From: Solen grandis
Taxonomy: Eukaryota > Mollusca > Bivalvia > Adapedonta > Solenidae
Length of the DNA stretch: 64,000 nucleotides
Assembly: GCA_021229015.1 (NCBI GenBank)
Contig: CM037778.1
Coordinates: 14,575,504-14,639,503, forward strand
Direction: 5' to 3'
Of the stretch, positions 1 to 15,450 are shown piece after piece. A program made the translations under genes and the position numbers. The first letter of the stretch is position 1. Each line of letters starts with the position of its first letter. The notes under the pieces were generated by a model, which saw only the letters and a list, made by a program, of their open reading frames with translations, was not told the DNA's origin and ran no database searches.

Positions 1-180
1 GTCTGTCATCAACAATTGCTTGTGAACACTCTAGATGCCACATTTTTGGCCCAATCTTCATGAAACTTGATCAGAGTATTTAAAAACTCTTTCTATATGA
101 AATCTATGATAAATATCATGAAGACATAGATCTATAATTTGATCTACACAATTACATAATTTTGCACAATTTCTACTTAG
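1..180 (+). repeat. Fragment of a tandem-repeat (Helentron-like) element
   Basis: The opening bases (GTCTGTCATCAACAATTGCTT, then text about 'catgaaacttgatcagag') match the internal style of the element at 28331-28664. It is cut by the window edge and has no coding content. Confidence 0.4.
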
Positions 181-306
181 TAAGTATGAAGTTTGGACCC
201 ATTGTTTTGGTGCTCAGACCAATTGATTAGAAACCTTTGACCCACAGTAATGAATTTCTAGATTAATCTCTGCTATAAGTATTTGAAACTTTTTTTATTT
301 GTACAG

Positions 307-3300
307 GTCAGATGCAGAATCTATCAGGAAAGAAGAAAAACACAAGCAACATTGCACAGCTTTAAGGATGGCATTCTCTGTCCAAAAGGCAGCAGCTCCT
401 CAGCTGAGGAGAGTATTGACCTATCAGTGTAGACGGGGATCTATCGAATGTGTGAGATCACAGTGCCCCCTGTTAATTGGGCTTCACACACCAAGAGTGT
501 CAGGACATTTTGCATACTCATCAGGCAGACAGTCTGTTCAAAAACAGCTACAGTTACAGAAGAAGCCCAAGAAACCTCGGAGGGTGTTAGGCTATTTGAT
601 TGAAAAGCTAAAAATGCTCCTCATGCCTCTAAACTTAATACTAATAAATAATCTGTTGTACTATGGATCACTTCTTATTGTTATCATTTTGTGTGGCATA
701 GCTTTTATAAAATGGATTATTGATATGTTTCGAGGAAAGAACAAACTTCAAGTAATATCGCTGGAAATACCTGAATGGACAAAGATGGATCTTTATAAAT
801 ATAAGGACGTTCCACTTCCTGAATTTGTTTTGAATCAAATGCAAGAGATAGAGGCTTTTGAAACTCAAGAAGATGACGTTTGGATTGTTTCTTTCCCACG
901 CTCTGGTAAGAAAATATCTTTCATTATGTACCATATACATGCAAAGAAAAATAAACAAATTATCAAAATTATTTCCAAATTACTAACAAATCATGTTTTT
1001 TTTAATTTATCTATATGATTTGTCACTAATCTAATCCAAACAAAGACTAATAAACCTAGCAGAGACTTGCAACACTCGTACCGATAAAAAGCAAGTCAAA
1101 AGAAGCTCTTGTAAAGTTACATTAGAGCTGCAAAGATTCATCAACATTTTGATTCTATATGATTCAATTTTTTTAGTTTTCAGGGGAGATAACTCATGGT
1201 AACAAACTTATCAAGAGAAGATAATAAAAGAACTTCTGTCACTTGTCAAAACATGTCAATTTGCCCCTAAGATTACCATTGTTTGATATTTTAAAAGCTT
1301 ATATACATATGCATTGTTAAGTTATTTGCATGGTTTTGATGGAAATAATCGCTATTAGGGACTGGGTGGGAAGACCTTAAGGTAATATTTTATTTTCATC
1401 TGAGTCCTGAACTTCAATAATTTGTAAAATGTGATACTTCCTAATTTAAGTACTACATGTACCTAAGTATTTTTAGTGGAATAAAAGCCAGGTTCTAAAG
1501 GATTGTTCAAGGGTCAGTCAGACAAACAAAATAGCCAAAATTTGGAGTTTGGGTAAAACTGCAATAACCTCAAGCTCTCACTCAGACTTCCCTTTATTAT
1601 GCTCACCGAAGGTGACGCATATAGTCGCCGCTTCGTCCGGCACACTTTCCTTGTCCGAACTATTTCTCAGGAACTAACGGCTTGAATTCAACGAAACTTT
1701 ATGGGAAGCTTTATTACCAAGAGGAGATGCGCATATCGTCAGTATGACCCAGTTCCTAAATTTTTCAAAGAGTTATGGCCCCTTGACTTTTCAGCCTATA
1801 GTACATATTGAATGAATCTTGTCCGGGCTATTTCTCAGGAACTAACGGCTTGAATTCAACGAAACTTTATGGGAAGCTTTATTACCAAGAGGAGATGCGC
1901 ATATCGTCAGCATGACCCGGTTCCTAAATTTTTCAAAGAGTTATGGCCCATTGACTTTTCGGCCTATAGTACATTTGCATGATTATTGCGGGCTATTTCT
2001 CAGGAACTAATGGCTTGAATTCAACGAAACTTTATGGGAAGCTAAATTACCAAGAGTAGATACGCATATCCTCGGCATGACCTGGTTCCTCAATTTTTTC
2101 ACAGAGTTATGGCCCCTTGATTTTTCGGCCTATAGTACATATTGCATGAATCTTGTCTGGGCTATTTCTCAGAAAATAATGACTTGAATTCAACGAAACT
2201 TTATGGAAAGCTTTATTACCAAGAGAAGATTTGCATATCATGGGGGTAACTTTGTCCCTCAACCCTTTGACTTTTATGCAAACGGTATATCTAGTATGAT
2301 TCTTGTCCGGGCTATTTCTCAGGAACTAATAGCTTGATTTCAACAAAACTTTATGTGAAGCTTTATTACAAAGAGGAGATGCACATATCTTCGGCTTGAC
2401 CCAGTTCCTACATCCTCCCACCCATTGACCAAGGTCTTATTTGTAACAATGACGTTCTTCGGGGAGCATCTGTCAGTTCTACTGACTTTCTTGTTTTACA
2501 GACTGCCAGAATGTTAATACTTAGTATTGATTTGCAAAATGTGTTCATCTTGTTGTGACAGGAACCATATGGCTGCAGGAAATAGTGTACTTGATTCATT
2601 CAGGCATGGATACCTCCCAAGCTGCTTCTAAACCACTGGATCTTAGATTTCCTTGCCTGGAATTTATGGTCCCAGGGCTTGAAGTGGTGGAGAAGATGAT
2701 GTCACCGCGTCTGATCATGACACATCTGCCTCTGAAGTTGCTGCCAAAGAGTTTGAATAAGAAGAAACCAAAGGTTACTTATGCTTTGTTTTATTACTGA
2801 TCAGTGTCTTGCTTTACCAAGGGAGGGCAGTCATTCTTGGGATTAGGTATAAAAAATATATTGTGGTCCCGAGGACAATTAAGAAAATATGTTGTGAATG
2901 AGAACCGTGTCACTAGCTTGAAGCTCAAGGTTACTGCACACTCGGTTGACCTTAAAATTTTGTCCTGGCGGTAACTTTGTTGTATATGGTCGTGTTTTAA
3001 AATAACAGGGCCCTAATAATCCCAGGCCTCACAGTGAAACATTTAAAACCTTTATAAACCTTTAATTTTGTGTAAATCCTTTAAACCTTTATTTGTGTTG
3101 AAAACCCTTTAAAAACCTGTAATTTACTCCTTGAACCTTTATTATAACCCCACCCCCCCCCCCCACAACGAAGTTGTAAGGGGGGTATACTGGATTCAGC
3201 TTGTCTGTCTGGCCATCAGGCTGTCCGTCCCGCCGTCTGTCTTTTTTTGTCCGGGCCGTAACTCAAAAAGTATAAAAGTTATAAAGATGAAACTTCGTAG

Positions 3301-6300
3301 GTGGATAGATCTTATTGATGGGGCATGCAGTGACCAAGAACCATAACTCTCTTTCGCGTAATTTAGGAGTAATTGTCCTTTGTAAATTTTCATACTTAAT
3401 TTTTGTCTAGGCCGTAACACAAAAAGTATAAAAGATATCAAGATGAAACTTCGTAAGTGGATAGATCTTATTGAGGGGGCATGCAGTGACCAAGAACCAT
3501 AACTCTCTGTCGCGTAATTTAGGAGTTATTGTCCTTTGTAAATTTTCATACTTAATTTTTGTCTAGGCCGTAACTCAAAAAGTATAAAAGATATCAAGAT
3601 GAAACTTCGTAAGTGGATAGATCTTATTGAGGGGGCATGCAGTGACCAAGAACCATAACTCTCTGTGCGTAATTTGGAGTTATTGTCCTTTGTAAATTTT
3701 CATACTTAATTTTTGTCTAGGCTGAACTCAAAAAGTATAAAAGATATCAAAATGAAACTTCATAAGAGGATAGATCTCATTGAGGGGGCGTGCAGTGACC
3801 AAGAACCATAACTCTCTGTTGCGTTATTTTGGAGTTATTCTCCTTTGTAAATTCTCATACTTAATTTTCGTCCGGGCTGTAACTCAAAAAGTATAAAAGA
3901 TATCAAGATAAAACTTCATAGGGGATAGATCTTATTGAGGGGGAGTGCAGTGCCCAAGAACCATAACTTTCTGTTGCATAATTTTGGAGCTATTGCCCTT
4001 TGTAAATTTTTATACTTAATTTTTGTCCGGACCATAACTCAAAAAGGATAAGAGATTTCAATATGAAACTTCATATGTGGATAGATCTCATTGAAGAGAA
4101 GTGCAGTGCCAAAGAACTGTAACCCCCATTTGCGTCATTCTAAATATTCCTGTGACAAAGCGGCATGCGGGGGGGTATTTTCACCATGACAATGGCAGTT
4201 CTAGTTTCTTCTGTAAACTGTTGCAGTGTCTATATGTGATCTTAAGTTAATAGTGTTAAATAAAAATATTTAAAACAAGAAATATCTTTAAAAAAGATAT
4301 TCGGCGTAGGATGAAAGAAAAACGAGATTTCCAGTCTTCTAGAACATTCCGAGGAAAAGCGCGCGAAAGACCGACGCACAACAAATCTAGTACGCTCTAG
4401 AAATAGTTCAGTATTTTTTCCATGAAATATACTTATTTATAGACGGTAATACAAAAAATTATATCTGTAAATAGGCTTGTTTGATATTTGTTCATATCAT
4501 TATTGCATATGACAATTATGATGTAAAAGCGTTATTAGTTGTTTTGGTTTTGGCGAATTAATTTTCAATGAGAGCATCTTGGCAGGCTGGAAGAATTCAA
4601 TATACATAGTAATTAAGGGGTTTCATGTCATAACACGGTGGATTCTTTTTTGTTGTTTTAAATCATTTTCACAAAGTAGCATTCCTCAATTGATGGAAAA
4701 GGATTGTATTTAACTTACTGAAATCACTTTCATGTTTACATCAAAAAGAAAAGTAATAACACCAAGCTGAATGATATATACAAGCTGCACCCCTTATTTA
4801 CAGTAATTTTATAGTCCATAACGATGCGTTAACCAATAACAGGAGTCCTTTTATTCAGCTTAGAATTATTTACCGCTGTTAGCGTACATTTGATTGGTTA
4901 AAGATGCGAGTTGAAATCGAAATTATACAGCTACGCCGAAAAAAATATTTCAAATACAATTAAAATAACATGTTTAATATTCTCTCTGTCTTGAGTTTTT
5001 CAGACTACTGTAGTCTTTCCCATACTATTGTGTGCAAACTTGGCATCTGGTGCAAGCGTAATATAAAATTGACAAAGTGGGACATACATTAGTTTGGGAA
5101 AGATGACTCCAGATGTTGTGGCATACTTTAAAAGAAGGGCAAATTGTGGTGGACATTTCAATGAAAGCGGGTAGTAATTCAACAAAGAATGGAAATAAGG
5201 TCAGAAATTTAACCTTTACTTTTGCCAGGAATTGTCAAAAAGAACCCAAATTGACCAAAATAATTTTCCTTTTAAAAAACACTAGGACAAGATGATGTTT
5301 TGTGAACAAGAACCCGCTTGCTAGCTTGAATATCAAGGTCACAGCAGTCATTTCGGCTTAAAATCTGTGCAAGCAAGCCTGTCCAGGTTAGCTCACCTGA
5401 GCAAAGCTCAGGGTGAGCTTTTGTGATCACTTGATTGTCCGTTGTTCTTTGTGCATCAACAATTTCAACAATCTTCTCCTCTGAAACTACCACAGATTTG
5501 ATATTTGGTACATAACATCAGCTCATGTTGCCTCAACATCAGCCACACCCAGATTTTCATATAGAAGGAAGAATAAAGGGAATTCTTGAAAAAACTTCTC
5601 TTCCAAAACTAGTCCATTGATTTTCACCATATTAAATAAAATGATACTTATGTTAGCCTTAGGCTAATTCCTAATTTTTCTTGATTTCATGAAGAGCTTT
5701 GGTTGCCATGGCAGCCAGAAAGCATAACTTCAAAATGCATATTCTCAGAAACATACAGACCTACAGATTTGATATTTGGTACACATCAGCTTCTTGTGCC
5801 TCAATACTATCCACAAATATGTGCATTAGGGTTTACATGAGGACACTCCTGGGACCACACCCAGATTTTGTATGGAACTTATAAGGAAAACAAAAAAATC
5901 TTTACTTCTGAAACCATTAGTTGCATCATGAAGAACTTTCGTTGTCATAGCAACCAGAATGCATAACTATAAAATGCCTTCTCTTAGAAACATACAGACC
6001 TACAGCTTTGATATTTGGTACATAGTATCTTCTCATGGTTCCAGCCTTTCTACAACAAACCAAATTCAATTGAGTGATTTAGGGCCATCTTGGCCCTCTT
6101 GTTATTTTGCTGTGTATGGTCATGTTTTAATATAACATTGCACAAATGGTCCTTAAGACAAGATAATGTGTCACAAACAAGAACCAGGTCAATAGCTTAA
6201 AGGTCAAGATCACATGACTTGGTCGACCTTGAAATTGTTTCCAGCTGTTTATTTGTTGTACATAATGTATATGGTTATTCAATTTTCATTTTTTCAGCAA

Positions 6301-9300
6301 TTTCACTGATGAACTTAACAATCTTAATAAAACAAAATGGCAGGGGAATATGTGTTCCATAGATACATTTCTTTTTTTTTTTTCTGCACCACATTTAAAT
6401 CTGTCACATAATCTTATGTTAAACTTAACTCCAAAACTGTATGAGCCAGATACATATTATGGAAATGTCAGCAGAGGAATTTTTGCACCTAGGGTTTTAC
6501 CGATATTTGAAGTTCATGAAGTCATAGCAGTGTTATGGACCCAACTTTTTGAAATATTTTGTACTGTGATATGGCAGTTTGTGTTGTACATATCTCCTAA
6601 GGTATGCAAGCTAGAACCATGTGTTCACCTGCATGGGAAGTAACTGTTGCGCACCTGGGGTTCTGTTTTGGAAGTCATCAAGCAGGTTATGGCCCCTGAC
6701 TTTGTTAAACTTTAAAATAATACTTTATTGTGTCGCCTGACTAGAGTCATGACTAGAGTTTTATGCTGAAAGGCATAAGGATTAAAGGAATCGTCTCCGT
6801 CCTTCTGTCGGTCAATTCATCCATAAAAAGATCGTGCCAACTCCATGATTCTCCTAAACCCCGTGAAGGATATTTGTGAAACTTTAGTCTGATGTCACCC
6901 CATTAAAACAGATCCAGAACCCACATTGCAGGTGAACCACTTCAAGGCTAAGGTCACTCACAGTTCAAGGTCAAAGGTTTGAGCTTTGGATTTCCTGCCC
7001 ACTCATTATCTCCGTTGACGGATGTTTATGAAATTTAAGTCAGCTGTTCATCTCATGGGGACAAGGTGCAGGACCAACATTTTGGGGACCCAAATGTTTT
7101 ACAATTTCAGACAATACATGTTCAGATAGATTTTGTGACAACTTTGATTGTTCTTAAACCTATGAAGATTAATTGATCAATTGATTCGTCTGTATATGTA
7201 CATGTACATATTTTAATTCTCAAATTAGAAGTGAAAAACAAAGCGGAGGAAACACAGGAGAATAAAAAATATGGACCTCTGGAAATGTAGAACAGCTGTA
7301 AATTAAAATGAAGGCGCACTGTTCTTAAAAAATCTTGAAAAATCCTTGCTTTAATGGGAATCAAACTATCAACCTGATCCACAGTCAATGAACATTACCA
7401 TTTGACCATGCAACCCAGACTTGTTATTATATAATGATATACGACCTGATAAAATTATTACTATCACTTAAGGTGATGAACATCCCAGCATAATACTTTG
7501 ACAAAGGAAAGAAACCTAATTACGTTATGTTTGCAGGGGTATATAAAGTGTATGCAGAGGCATTGCTGTTATTAATTCCTGTCCCAGTTATAGTTAATTT
7601 GGGCTGGTCAGAGTGGAAACAGTACATAGTTAAAAAAGAAATTAATCGGAATTGGTTGGTTGTTTGTTTGTTTGTTCAGTTTTATGCCCCACTGACAGTA
7701 TTTCAGTCATTTGGAGATGATGTTTACTTAAGACAGATATAGTGCTGCCACATTGCAGTATCATGCCAAAGAAATATGACATGATACCACACCCAGTCAG
7801 ATTATCCTGAGACAGGGCCAACCAGTCCTGGAACTACCCTTATATACTGAGCGCCAAGCAAAGGAGCAATACCCATACCATTTTTAACGACTTTGGTATG
7901 TCGTGGGCGGGGATCGAACCCACAACCTCCCAGAATTGGTTTAAAGAAGCATACTGTTACAGTATGAATTCGTATTTGATATTTCAGATCATCTACCTGG
8001 CCAGGAATCCCCGGGATGTGGTAGTGTCTTACTACTATTTCAGCAAACCATTCTACAGTGGCACTTTTGAGAATTTCTTTAACCTATTTTTAGGTGGATA
8101 TGGTAAGACAGTCTTGTTGGTTTTTTATATGCCCCCGCTACTTAGTTGATCGGCATTAATTTTATCCATGTCAGTTCTTCCAACATTCCGAAATGGAACA
8201 ATTGTCTGGATGTTTTTTTTTATATATATGTGGAAATAGTTTTGGTATGTAATTGATTATTGTTACATATAGAGTTTGCATTTTGCTACCCTACACATTA
8301 GTCCATGGCCATTTTGCATTAAGGGTAATTCATCTATCATTAATTATAATCATGGTCCTTCAAATACTAAAAAAGACTTAAGTGCAGATGAAAGGATCCA
8401 TTGTCTTTGAGTTACAGGCTTTTTTTTTGCTCAAAGTCTATAATAAGTCCTTTTATCTACCTCCCTTTTTCCGAGGGAAAGTCAGAGATTTCCTAACTTT
8501 GATTAACTTTCACTTTCACTTAGCCTTTCACTGCTGTGGACTAGGTTGCTTGGATTTTTCATGTGAGGGAGCCATCCATCTAGCTTGTAGAGATATTGTA
8601 GGTTAATGATTCTACCTGGGTGCCTCTCATTTCCTTCACATGTTATTAGCTAGGCATCGTCCCTAGTCCCACTTCTTGATTCTCACAAGCTATAAATCTT
8701 TATATTTGTACAGTGTATAGTTATTTTACTGTACAATGATTATTGTTTTTATTGTACAGTGCATTTTTTCCTGTACAACAAGGATAATCCTGGGCTTTGA
8801 AACCTATAGCCTTCTGGTACAGTGTCAGCTCCTTTTATCTACCTCCCTTTTTCGGATGGAAAAGTCAGAGATTTCCTATCTTTGATTAAGTACCTAATAT
8901 ATATGTAATTTTTTGGTACAAATTTTAATTTTATGAACATCCAATGAAATGTTTCAGTAATGTATGGCCCATGGTTTGATCACGTGAGGGGTTTCTGGGA
9001 GAAAAGACATGCAGAAAACGTCTTGTTCCTTACTTATGAAGATCTGAAAAAGGTATGGACTCTTTTACATAGTTCACAAATCATTGAATACCTTATATGG
9101 ATCCCTTTTGTATTCCACCAACAATACTTAGCACAAAGGAATACTAAAACATTAAATGCTGTAGAAAATGTTCCACAAATTTTTTTTATGAAAAACATGT
9201 ATTTACTTAACCCTAATAATCCTGTGGGCACTTGTGACTGCCTTTGTGACCAGTGCAGCCCAAGATCAGTCTGCACATCCCTGCAGTCTGATCAAGGTCT

Positions 9301-12300
9301 GCACTGTTTGCTGTTCAATGAATAGATTTTCAGTAAGCACCCCCATAAACAACTAATTGCACAGTCCTATATGAAGAAAGGACAAGTCCAATCAATAAAA
9401 TTTAGCATGATAAGGGTTGATAACTATGTTGACATGTTTATGTAGTTATCCTTCTAACACTATTTCTTATTTTATCACAAGAAAAAAATGCATAATGTGC
9501 ATGTAGGTAGGTGAGTTGTCAAAAGGGCGTAATACACTTTGGCTGATGGCAGACCTTGCTATTAAGGCCAAATTTCAAATTGACATCTCTTTGCCCCAGT
9601 CCCAAAGGTGCTTTTCATAGCAAGGTTCTACTGTACTGGCGTGCGAGTAGTATCCGTGAACTAGTAGTATCCGTGATTCGGTCGATTTTTCTATTTTATC
9701 GCTCTCTTTCGTGAAGTTATTTTTTGTTTTGCATAATATACGTCATTTTAAGTCTGCAGACGAAGTTTTGTTTGACTGCGGTAAGTATTCATTAAGAAAA
9801 TAACGAAAACATATTTGTAAATTATATAAATAAACATTATCTCGTGAGGCATCGTCGCGTGCGCTACTGCGCATGCGCATTAAATGTCTGCAGTTAGTTC
9901 CCTTTACAGCAATACATATGCTCTAAATAGCAGACGGAAAAAAAAATTGGTGCGATGATTAAATATTCTGAAAATTTGACACAAAACAAATGATCAAGAA
10001 AATATCAAGGCATTAACTTTAATTTAAATATTCATTTTTTAATATAATTTTGGTAGACTACAGTATGCAAAAATATCAATGTTTAATAATTCAGCACTGC
10101 GATACAGGAAGATAACTAAAATAAAATATCCAAATTTTTAATAGGTTGTCTTTCTTATATATTTGGGGTCACCGAAGGGGATTTAGGCGTAATAAAAAAG
10201 TTACTTGTTTCTACTAATCCGACTGACCATATTTTTTGTACCGACCCTAAACTCTTTTTTTTTGTAGCATAAGGGCTATTACGGTTGAAAACGCTGTTTT
10301 GCGTCATTTCCTCTAAAAAATCAATGTAGAAAATAAAAAACAAAACCAAAACAGGTTAGTCGACCTACCGACCCTATTTTTTTCGGAAATGTTGGTGGAA
10401 ACAAACAACATTTTTATTTTCGTCTTATTCAATTAATAATGGCTAGTAAAACTGTACAAAAAATCTTCCAATTTTTTAAGATGCCAGCATCCTATAATGC
10501 AGATGACCTGCGGAATGCAGTGTCAGCTGTTAAGCAGAGACGCCTTACAGTGTCTCAAGCATCAAGGGAATATGCTATACCAAGGCAAACCCTTAAAGAC
10601 CATGTTGACAATCCGGACCTAAGCACCAAAAAAGGCCCAAATCCCCAGTTGTCCATTGAGGAGACAAGAGGATTTGTAAACTTTAGTTTACACATGGCAA
10701 GTAAGGGCTTCCCATTAACAAGGAAGATGGCCAGGGCCTATATAATGGAGATAGTAGCGAAATCTGGTAATTTCCTGACATAGATTAGCGGCATATTAAT
10801 AAAGTTACATTTGTATTGATAGATATACGAGTTTACATACTATAAAAGGCCAAATAACAAATATTTCCAGCAACTACAATAAAAAAAAAAAAGTTTTAGG
10901 GGTTCTGTTTCAAGGTGGTCGAGATTATATTATTTTCGGCTAGGTTTTTGGTGTGTTTTTTTCAGAGAAGTCAAAATTTAGGGGCGGGTCGCCATTTATT
11001 TTTTTGGGGCAACATCGATCAATACATAAATTATAAGATCATCTCTCTCTCTCTCTCTCAAAGCCTACACTCATTAAAAACATACAATTATAATGCATAT
11101 CATATTATACATTAAAAAACAACAACATTATTTCAGGAAAGCAGACATTATTTTCGGCAAATGGTCCAAGTGATGAATGGTTTCGCAAATTGGCTGACAA
11201 ATTTCCGGAACTGGCATTTAAGAAACCAGTGGTATGGAATAAAGCAAGGCTCAGGATGAGCAATGAAAAAATTGTGAATGATTTTTTCGACATGTGGACT
11301 AGGGTGATGACTGACTGTAACCTGATGGACAAACCTGCTCAGGTAAGCATAGATACATTCAAAACATGAATTGTATACATTAGAATTGCCAAATATATTT
11401 ACTATATATGTATGTCATTTATGTTTAAGGTGTTCAATTGTGACGAAACAGGATGGTCAGGCAAGGAGACGTGCGTCACAAAAGTATTGGCATCTAGAAT
11501 TGGCCAAACTCACCAACAACAGGTAATGTTTATCATTCTCTTATTATTGCATAATACATATATGACAGACATATTAAAAACATACATCAAAGATTTCTTG
11601 TTATTTATCCGGCCATGACTGCTGACCACATAACGGCGCATCTTTGTGTTTCTGCTGACAGGATGTTCCTGCCGCCTCTCATAATATACAAGGGCGGTTT
11701 CCCACATCGAAGCTACAGAGATGGCGTCCCAGGTATTGTACAACAAACGAGTATCTAATTAAATTCTTTATACATGTATGCACAATACATGCTGCAAACT
11801 GTAAATTTATCAATGACATCTTCTGTACAATCCGTGTTCCATTGAATGGCTGATATGTTGGAACAAAGCACGTTTAAATGTGACGGAAAAACTCTTCATA
11901 TGCAATATATGGAAAAAATTTAATGAGTTTTTTATTTCATACTATATTTTCCAATGATGCGAGTCAGCTTATCCCACCATCATTTGAGGCTAAAGTGACA
12001 GTGGAGGTCCCATTAATAAGGACATGCGAGTCATGCGGCCAATATGTTGGCCAGAATCCTCTTGTGACGCGAGGGATAATCCCTGCGTCATTAGCAGAGG
12101 TATTGGTCCTGCCTCCTGTGGAGGCTAAAGCTGTAAAGAAGGTCAGCTCTAAAATAGTGACCAGCGGGAGGCTGATTTCAGGGGATGAGATGCTGGCATC
12201 ATTAAAGGTTTAACATGTATAAACTTATTTATTTAGTTTTTAAAACAAATATATGTGTTTTATAAGAGCATCGTCGTAAAATCGACAGAAATGCGATTAT

Positions 12301-15300
12301 GCATGCAGCTTTGATTGATAAATATGCAAGTAACTTATTTCGATTCATAAACGTATTAATTTCGAATTTCAACTTTAACTTACAACCTAATTCTCAGGAG
12401 AGAGATGAAAGCGAAAAGAAAAAGAAAGAAGAGCAAGAAGAGAGACTAAAGAGAAAAGAACAAAGGAAAGAAGAAAAAGCAAGAGAGGCTCATGAAAGAG
12501 AAATAAAGAAACAGAAAAGAGAAAGTGAAAAGAAGAAAAAGGAAGAAGAGCATTTGTTAGAAAAAGAAAAAAATGGCAAAGTTTGGGAAACTTGCACCCA
12601 AAAAATACACTTGTGGAGTTTGTGGAGAGAGAGGGCGAATAAATGATGAAGGGAATGGAGTGATGTGGTATGGATGTGACAGTGAGATGTGCAAGAGTGG
12701 GAGTGGATGGTTTCACGGAGAATGTTTGAGTGAGAGAGAGCGTGAAATGATTGACAGGCAAGAGGAATTGTTATGCCGTTTGTGCATGCCAGTCTTGTAT
12801 GGAGAAGAGTGAAAGACCTACAAGATTTGAGTTAAATTGGTGTTATTTAAAAGCTGAGTGAAGAGTGAACAACTTTTGAAAACATGTTGACAAAATTCAT
12901 ATCTAGAATTTTTTGTTGGTCTTTCTTTCTTTTTTTTTAGCTAGATCTATTTATAGTTCTGGATGTATATTTAATCAAAAAATGTGTCAAACATTAAATG
13001 TTGAAAACAGGACCAAATGCTTTGTTTATTTTGATGATTTTACAACAATGATCCATGCCTGGCTTTCATACTAGATCTAGTTAAGTAACCATAGATAATT
13101 ATATATTATTTAAATCAAAGAAATAAAATATATATTAAAGTACGTCCAAATGTTAGAGCTGTAGGTCTACATACGTGTTTACACACAAAATAAGAAAAAA
13201 ATAGGATTTAAATTATAATTTTAACATATCCGCGCTTTAGACACTTCTCGCTTTAGTCACTTACCTTTATCGCTTCGCGTAGGGCGCATAAATTACCATT
13301 TATATCACCAAATCAAGAACATATTTTTAATGTAAAATGGAAAGTATGGAAAGCAGTTGTGCTAAAATAATTATGGAATGATTAAACTAAAATATATCCA
13401 TTACTTACCTCTATAACAGCATAAAACGCATTGAATCACGGATACTGCTTCTGTCACGTGTCATTCTGTACCGAATCATAACCCCACTTTGAGCCCCTTA
13501 ATTTCTACACACGAATGACGTAATCAATGGATTGTTTACACGAAAGATGAGTCTTGAACCAGTCTGTGTTACTCTGTAAACTTTTTATTTTTAGTTCTCG
13601 TTAATGAATGAAAAATCGTAAAAAAGTATGAAAAAATCACGGATACTACTCTCACGCCAGTATACAGTGTAGATCCATTAATGCTGTGATGTGTGCCCAA
13701 ACCTTGAGTTACTGAGTTAAATTGAACTACATTGTAATACCCTGATAACATTAACCCTCTGTCTTATGAATATTCACATCCAAATTTATAACTTGACGAA
13801 TATTAATTTACTGGAACATTTAAATGTTATATAAAACTATGGATTTTTAGTTCACCTGAGCACATGTGCTTAGTATGAGCTATTAGGATCGTTGAATGTC
13901 TGCCGTTCACAATTAGTTTGTTTGCACTCTAGCATCTTCATTTCATAAGCAATCATTTTCAAACTTTATGACAATTTCTATTTCCATAAATTCTTGGCAA
14001 AGTTTGGTAATGGCTGATATCAGCCAATTTTATCAGGAGTTATGCCAATTCTAATTTAATAAAAGGTCAGATTTCACATTGTTTAAACTTTAGTATCTTC
14101 ATTTCTTTAGCAATCATCTTCAAACATCAAGACAGTGTTTATAGCCATAAAGTATCAGCCGCATTTGATTATGGCTGATATCTGTTTATTAGGTCAGGAG
14201 TTATGTCTCTTTAATTTAAAAAAAAAATGCCAGATTTCACTTTGTTTACACTCTGGCCAGAGATACAGATAACTTTTCTCATGAAATGGGTATTTACCCA
14301 ATTACTTTTATATGAATTGGGTATTTGTGCAATTCAGTTGGGTTTTTTAACAAAATGTGAATTAGGTATTCTGTATATTTTGTATACATCTGCCAACATT
14401 TTAATTGAGTTTTCAGGTATGGTTTTGATTTTTGTTACCCCATGATTCTACAAGTGATTGCTTTTTTGCCAAAATTAGTTGGGTAAATACTCAAATACCC
14501 TGCTTATTTGTTACTCTGTCTAGCATCTTCTTTTCTAAAGCAATCATTTTCAAACTTCCTGACAATACTTATAGCCATAAAGTCTCAAACAAGTTAAATT
14601 GTGGCTGAGATTGGCCAATTAAGTCAGGAGTTATGCCCGTTCTAATATAAAAAAGCCAGATTTAACATTGTTTACACTCTAGCATCTTCACTTCCTAAGC
14701 AATCATCTTCAAACTTCATGACAATGTTTATGGCCTTAATCTTGCGGCCGAGTTTGATTATGGCTTTTATAGGTCAATTTATTCAGGAGTATTGTCCTTT
14801 GAATTAAAAAAAAAAAAGACTTTTGCTATTTTAGCACTAGTATCTGCAATTATCAAGCAATAATCTTTTAACTTAAACACAATGATAATGGTAACAATAT
14901 GTCCATGGAGTTCAATTATGGCTGATATTTTACTGATATATCTACATTTTAGATTCTTGAAATATCAGAGCATCTCAGATTTACCATTTTTCCTTTCTAA
15001 CATCTTCATTTCTTAAGCAGTACAGGCAATGAAGGCAATGTTTCTCAGGTGAGGGTCATCTTGGCCTACTTGTTCTTTCATGTTTTGTCAGATGAATATA
15101 TTTTCAGGATACTGCAGGGACTATAGATAAAATTGCAGACTTTCTTGGAAAGCCATTATCAGGAAAAGACAGTCAATACATTATCAATCACTGCAGCTTC
15201 GCGAATATGAAGACCAACAAAATGTCCAGACACTCATGGTTTAGGTTAAAAGAATTTACTGAAGGCGGTGTAGAGAATCTGAGGAAAGGTAAGGGTGTAT

Positions 15301-15399
15301 GTGATATGACATTTATACTGATACCAACAAAGTAATAGTATGTACTAGATAGACCAGTGGTGTGATTCCACACACAATATGGATTCTGATAACTAAGAT

Positions 15400-15450
<51 letters not shown>

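Noticed and set aside
299..1018. A 239-residue open frame taken as one gene
   Set aside because: Coding similarity to sulfotransferases stops at a GT donor at 906; the remainder is intron read-through. The frame start at 299 is TTG and lies before an AG acceptor.
6350..6643. 97-residue frame in sulfotransferase intron 2
   Set aside because: Begins in a T-run, has no recognisable domain, and matches nothing expected between the sulfotransferase exons, which join in phase without it.
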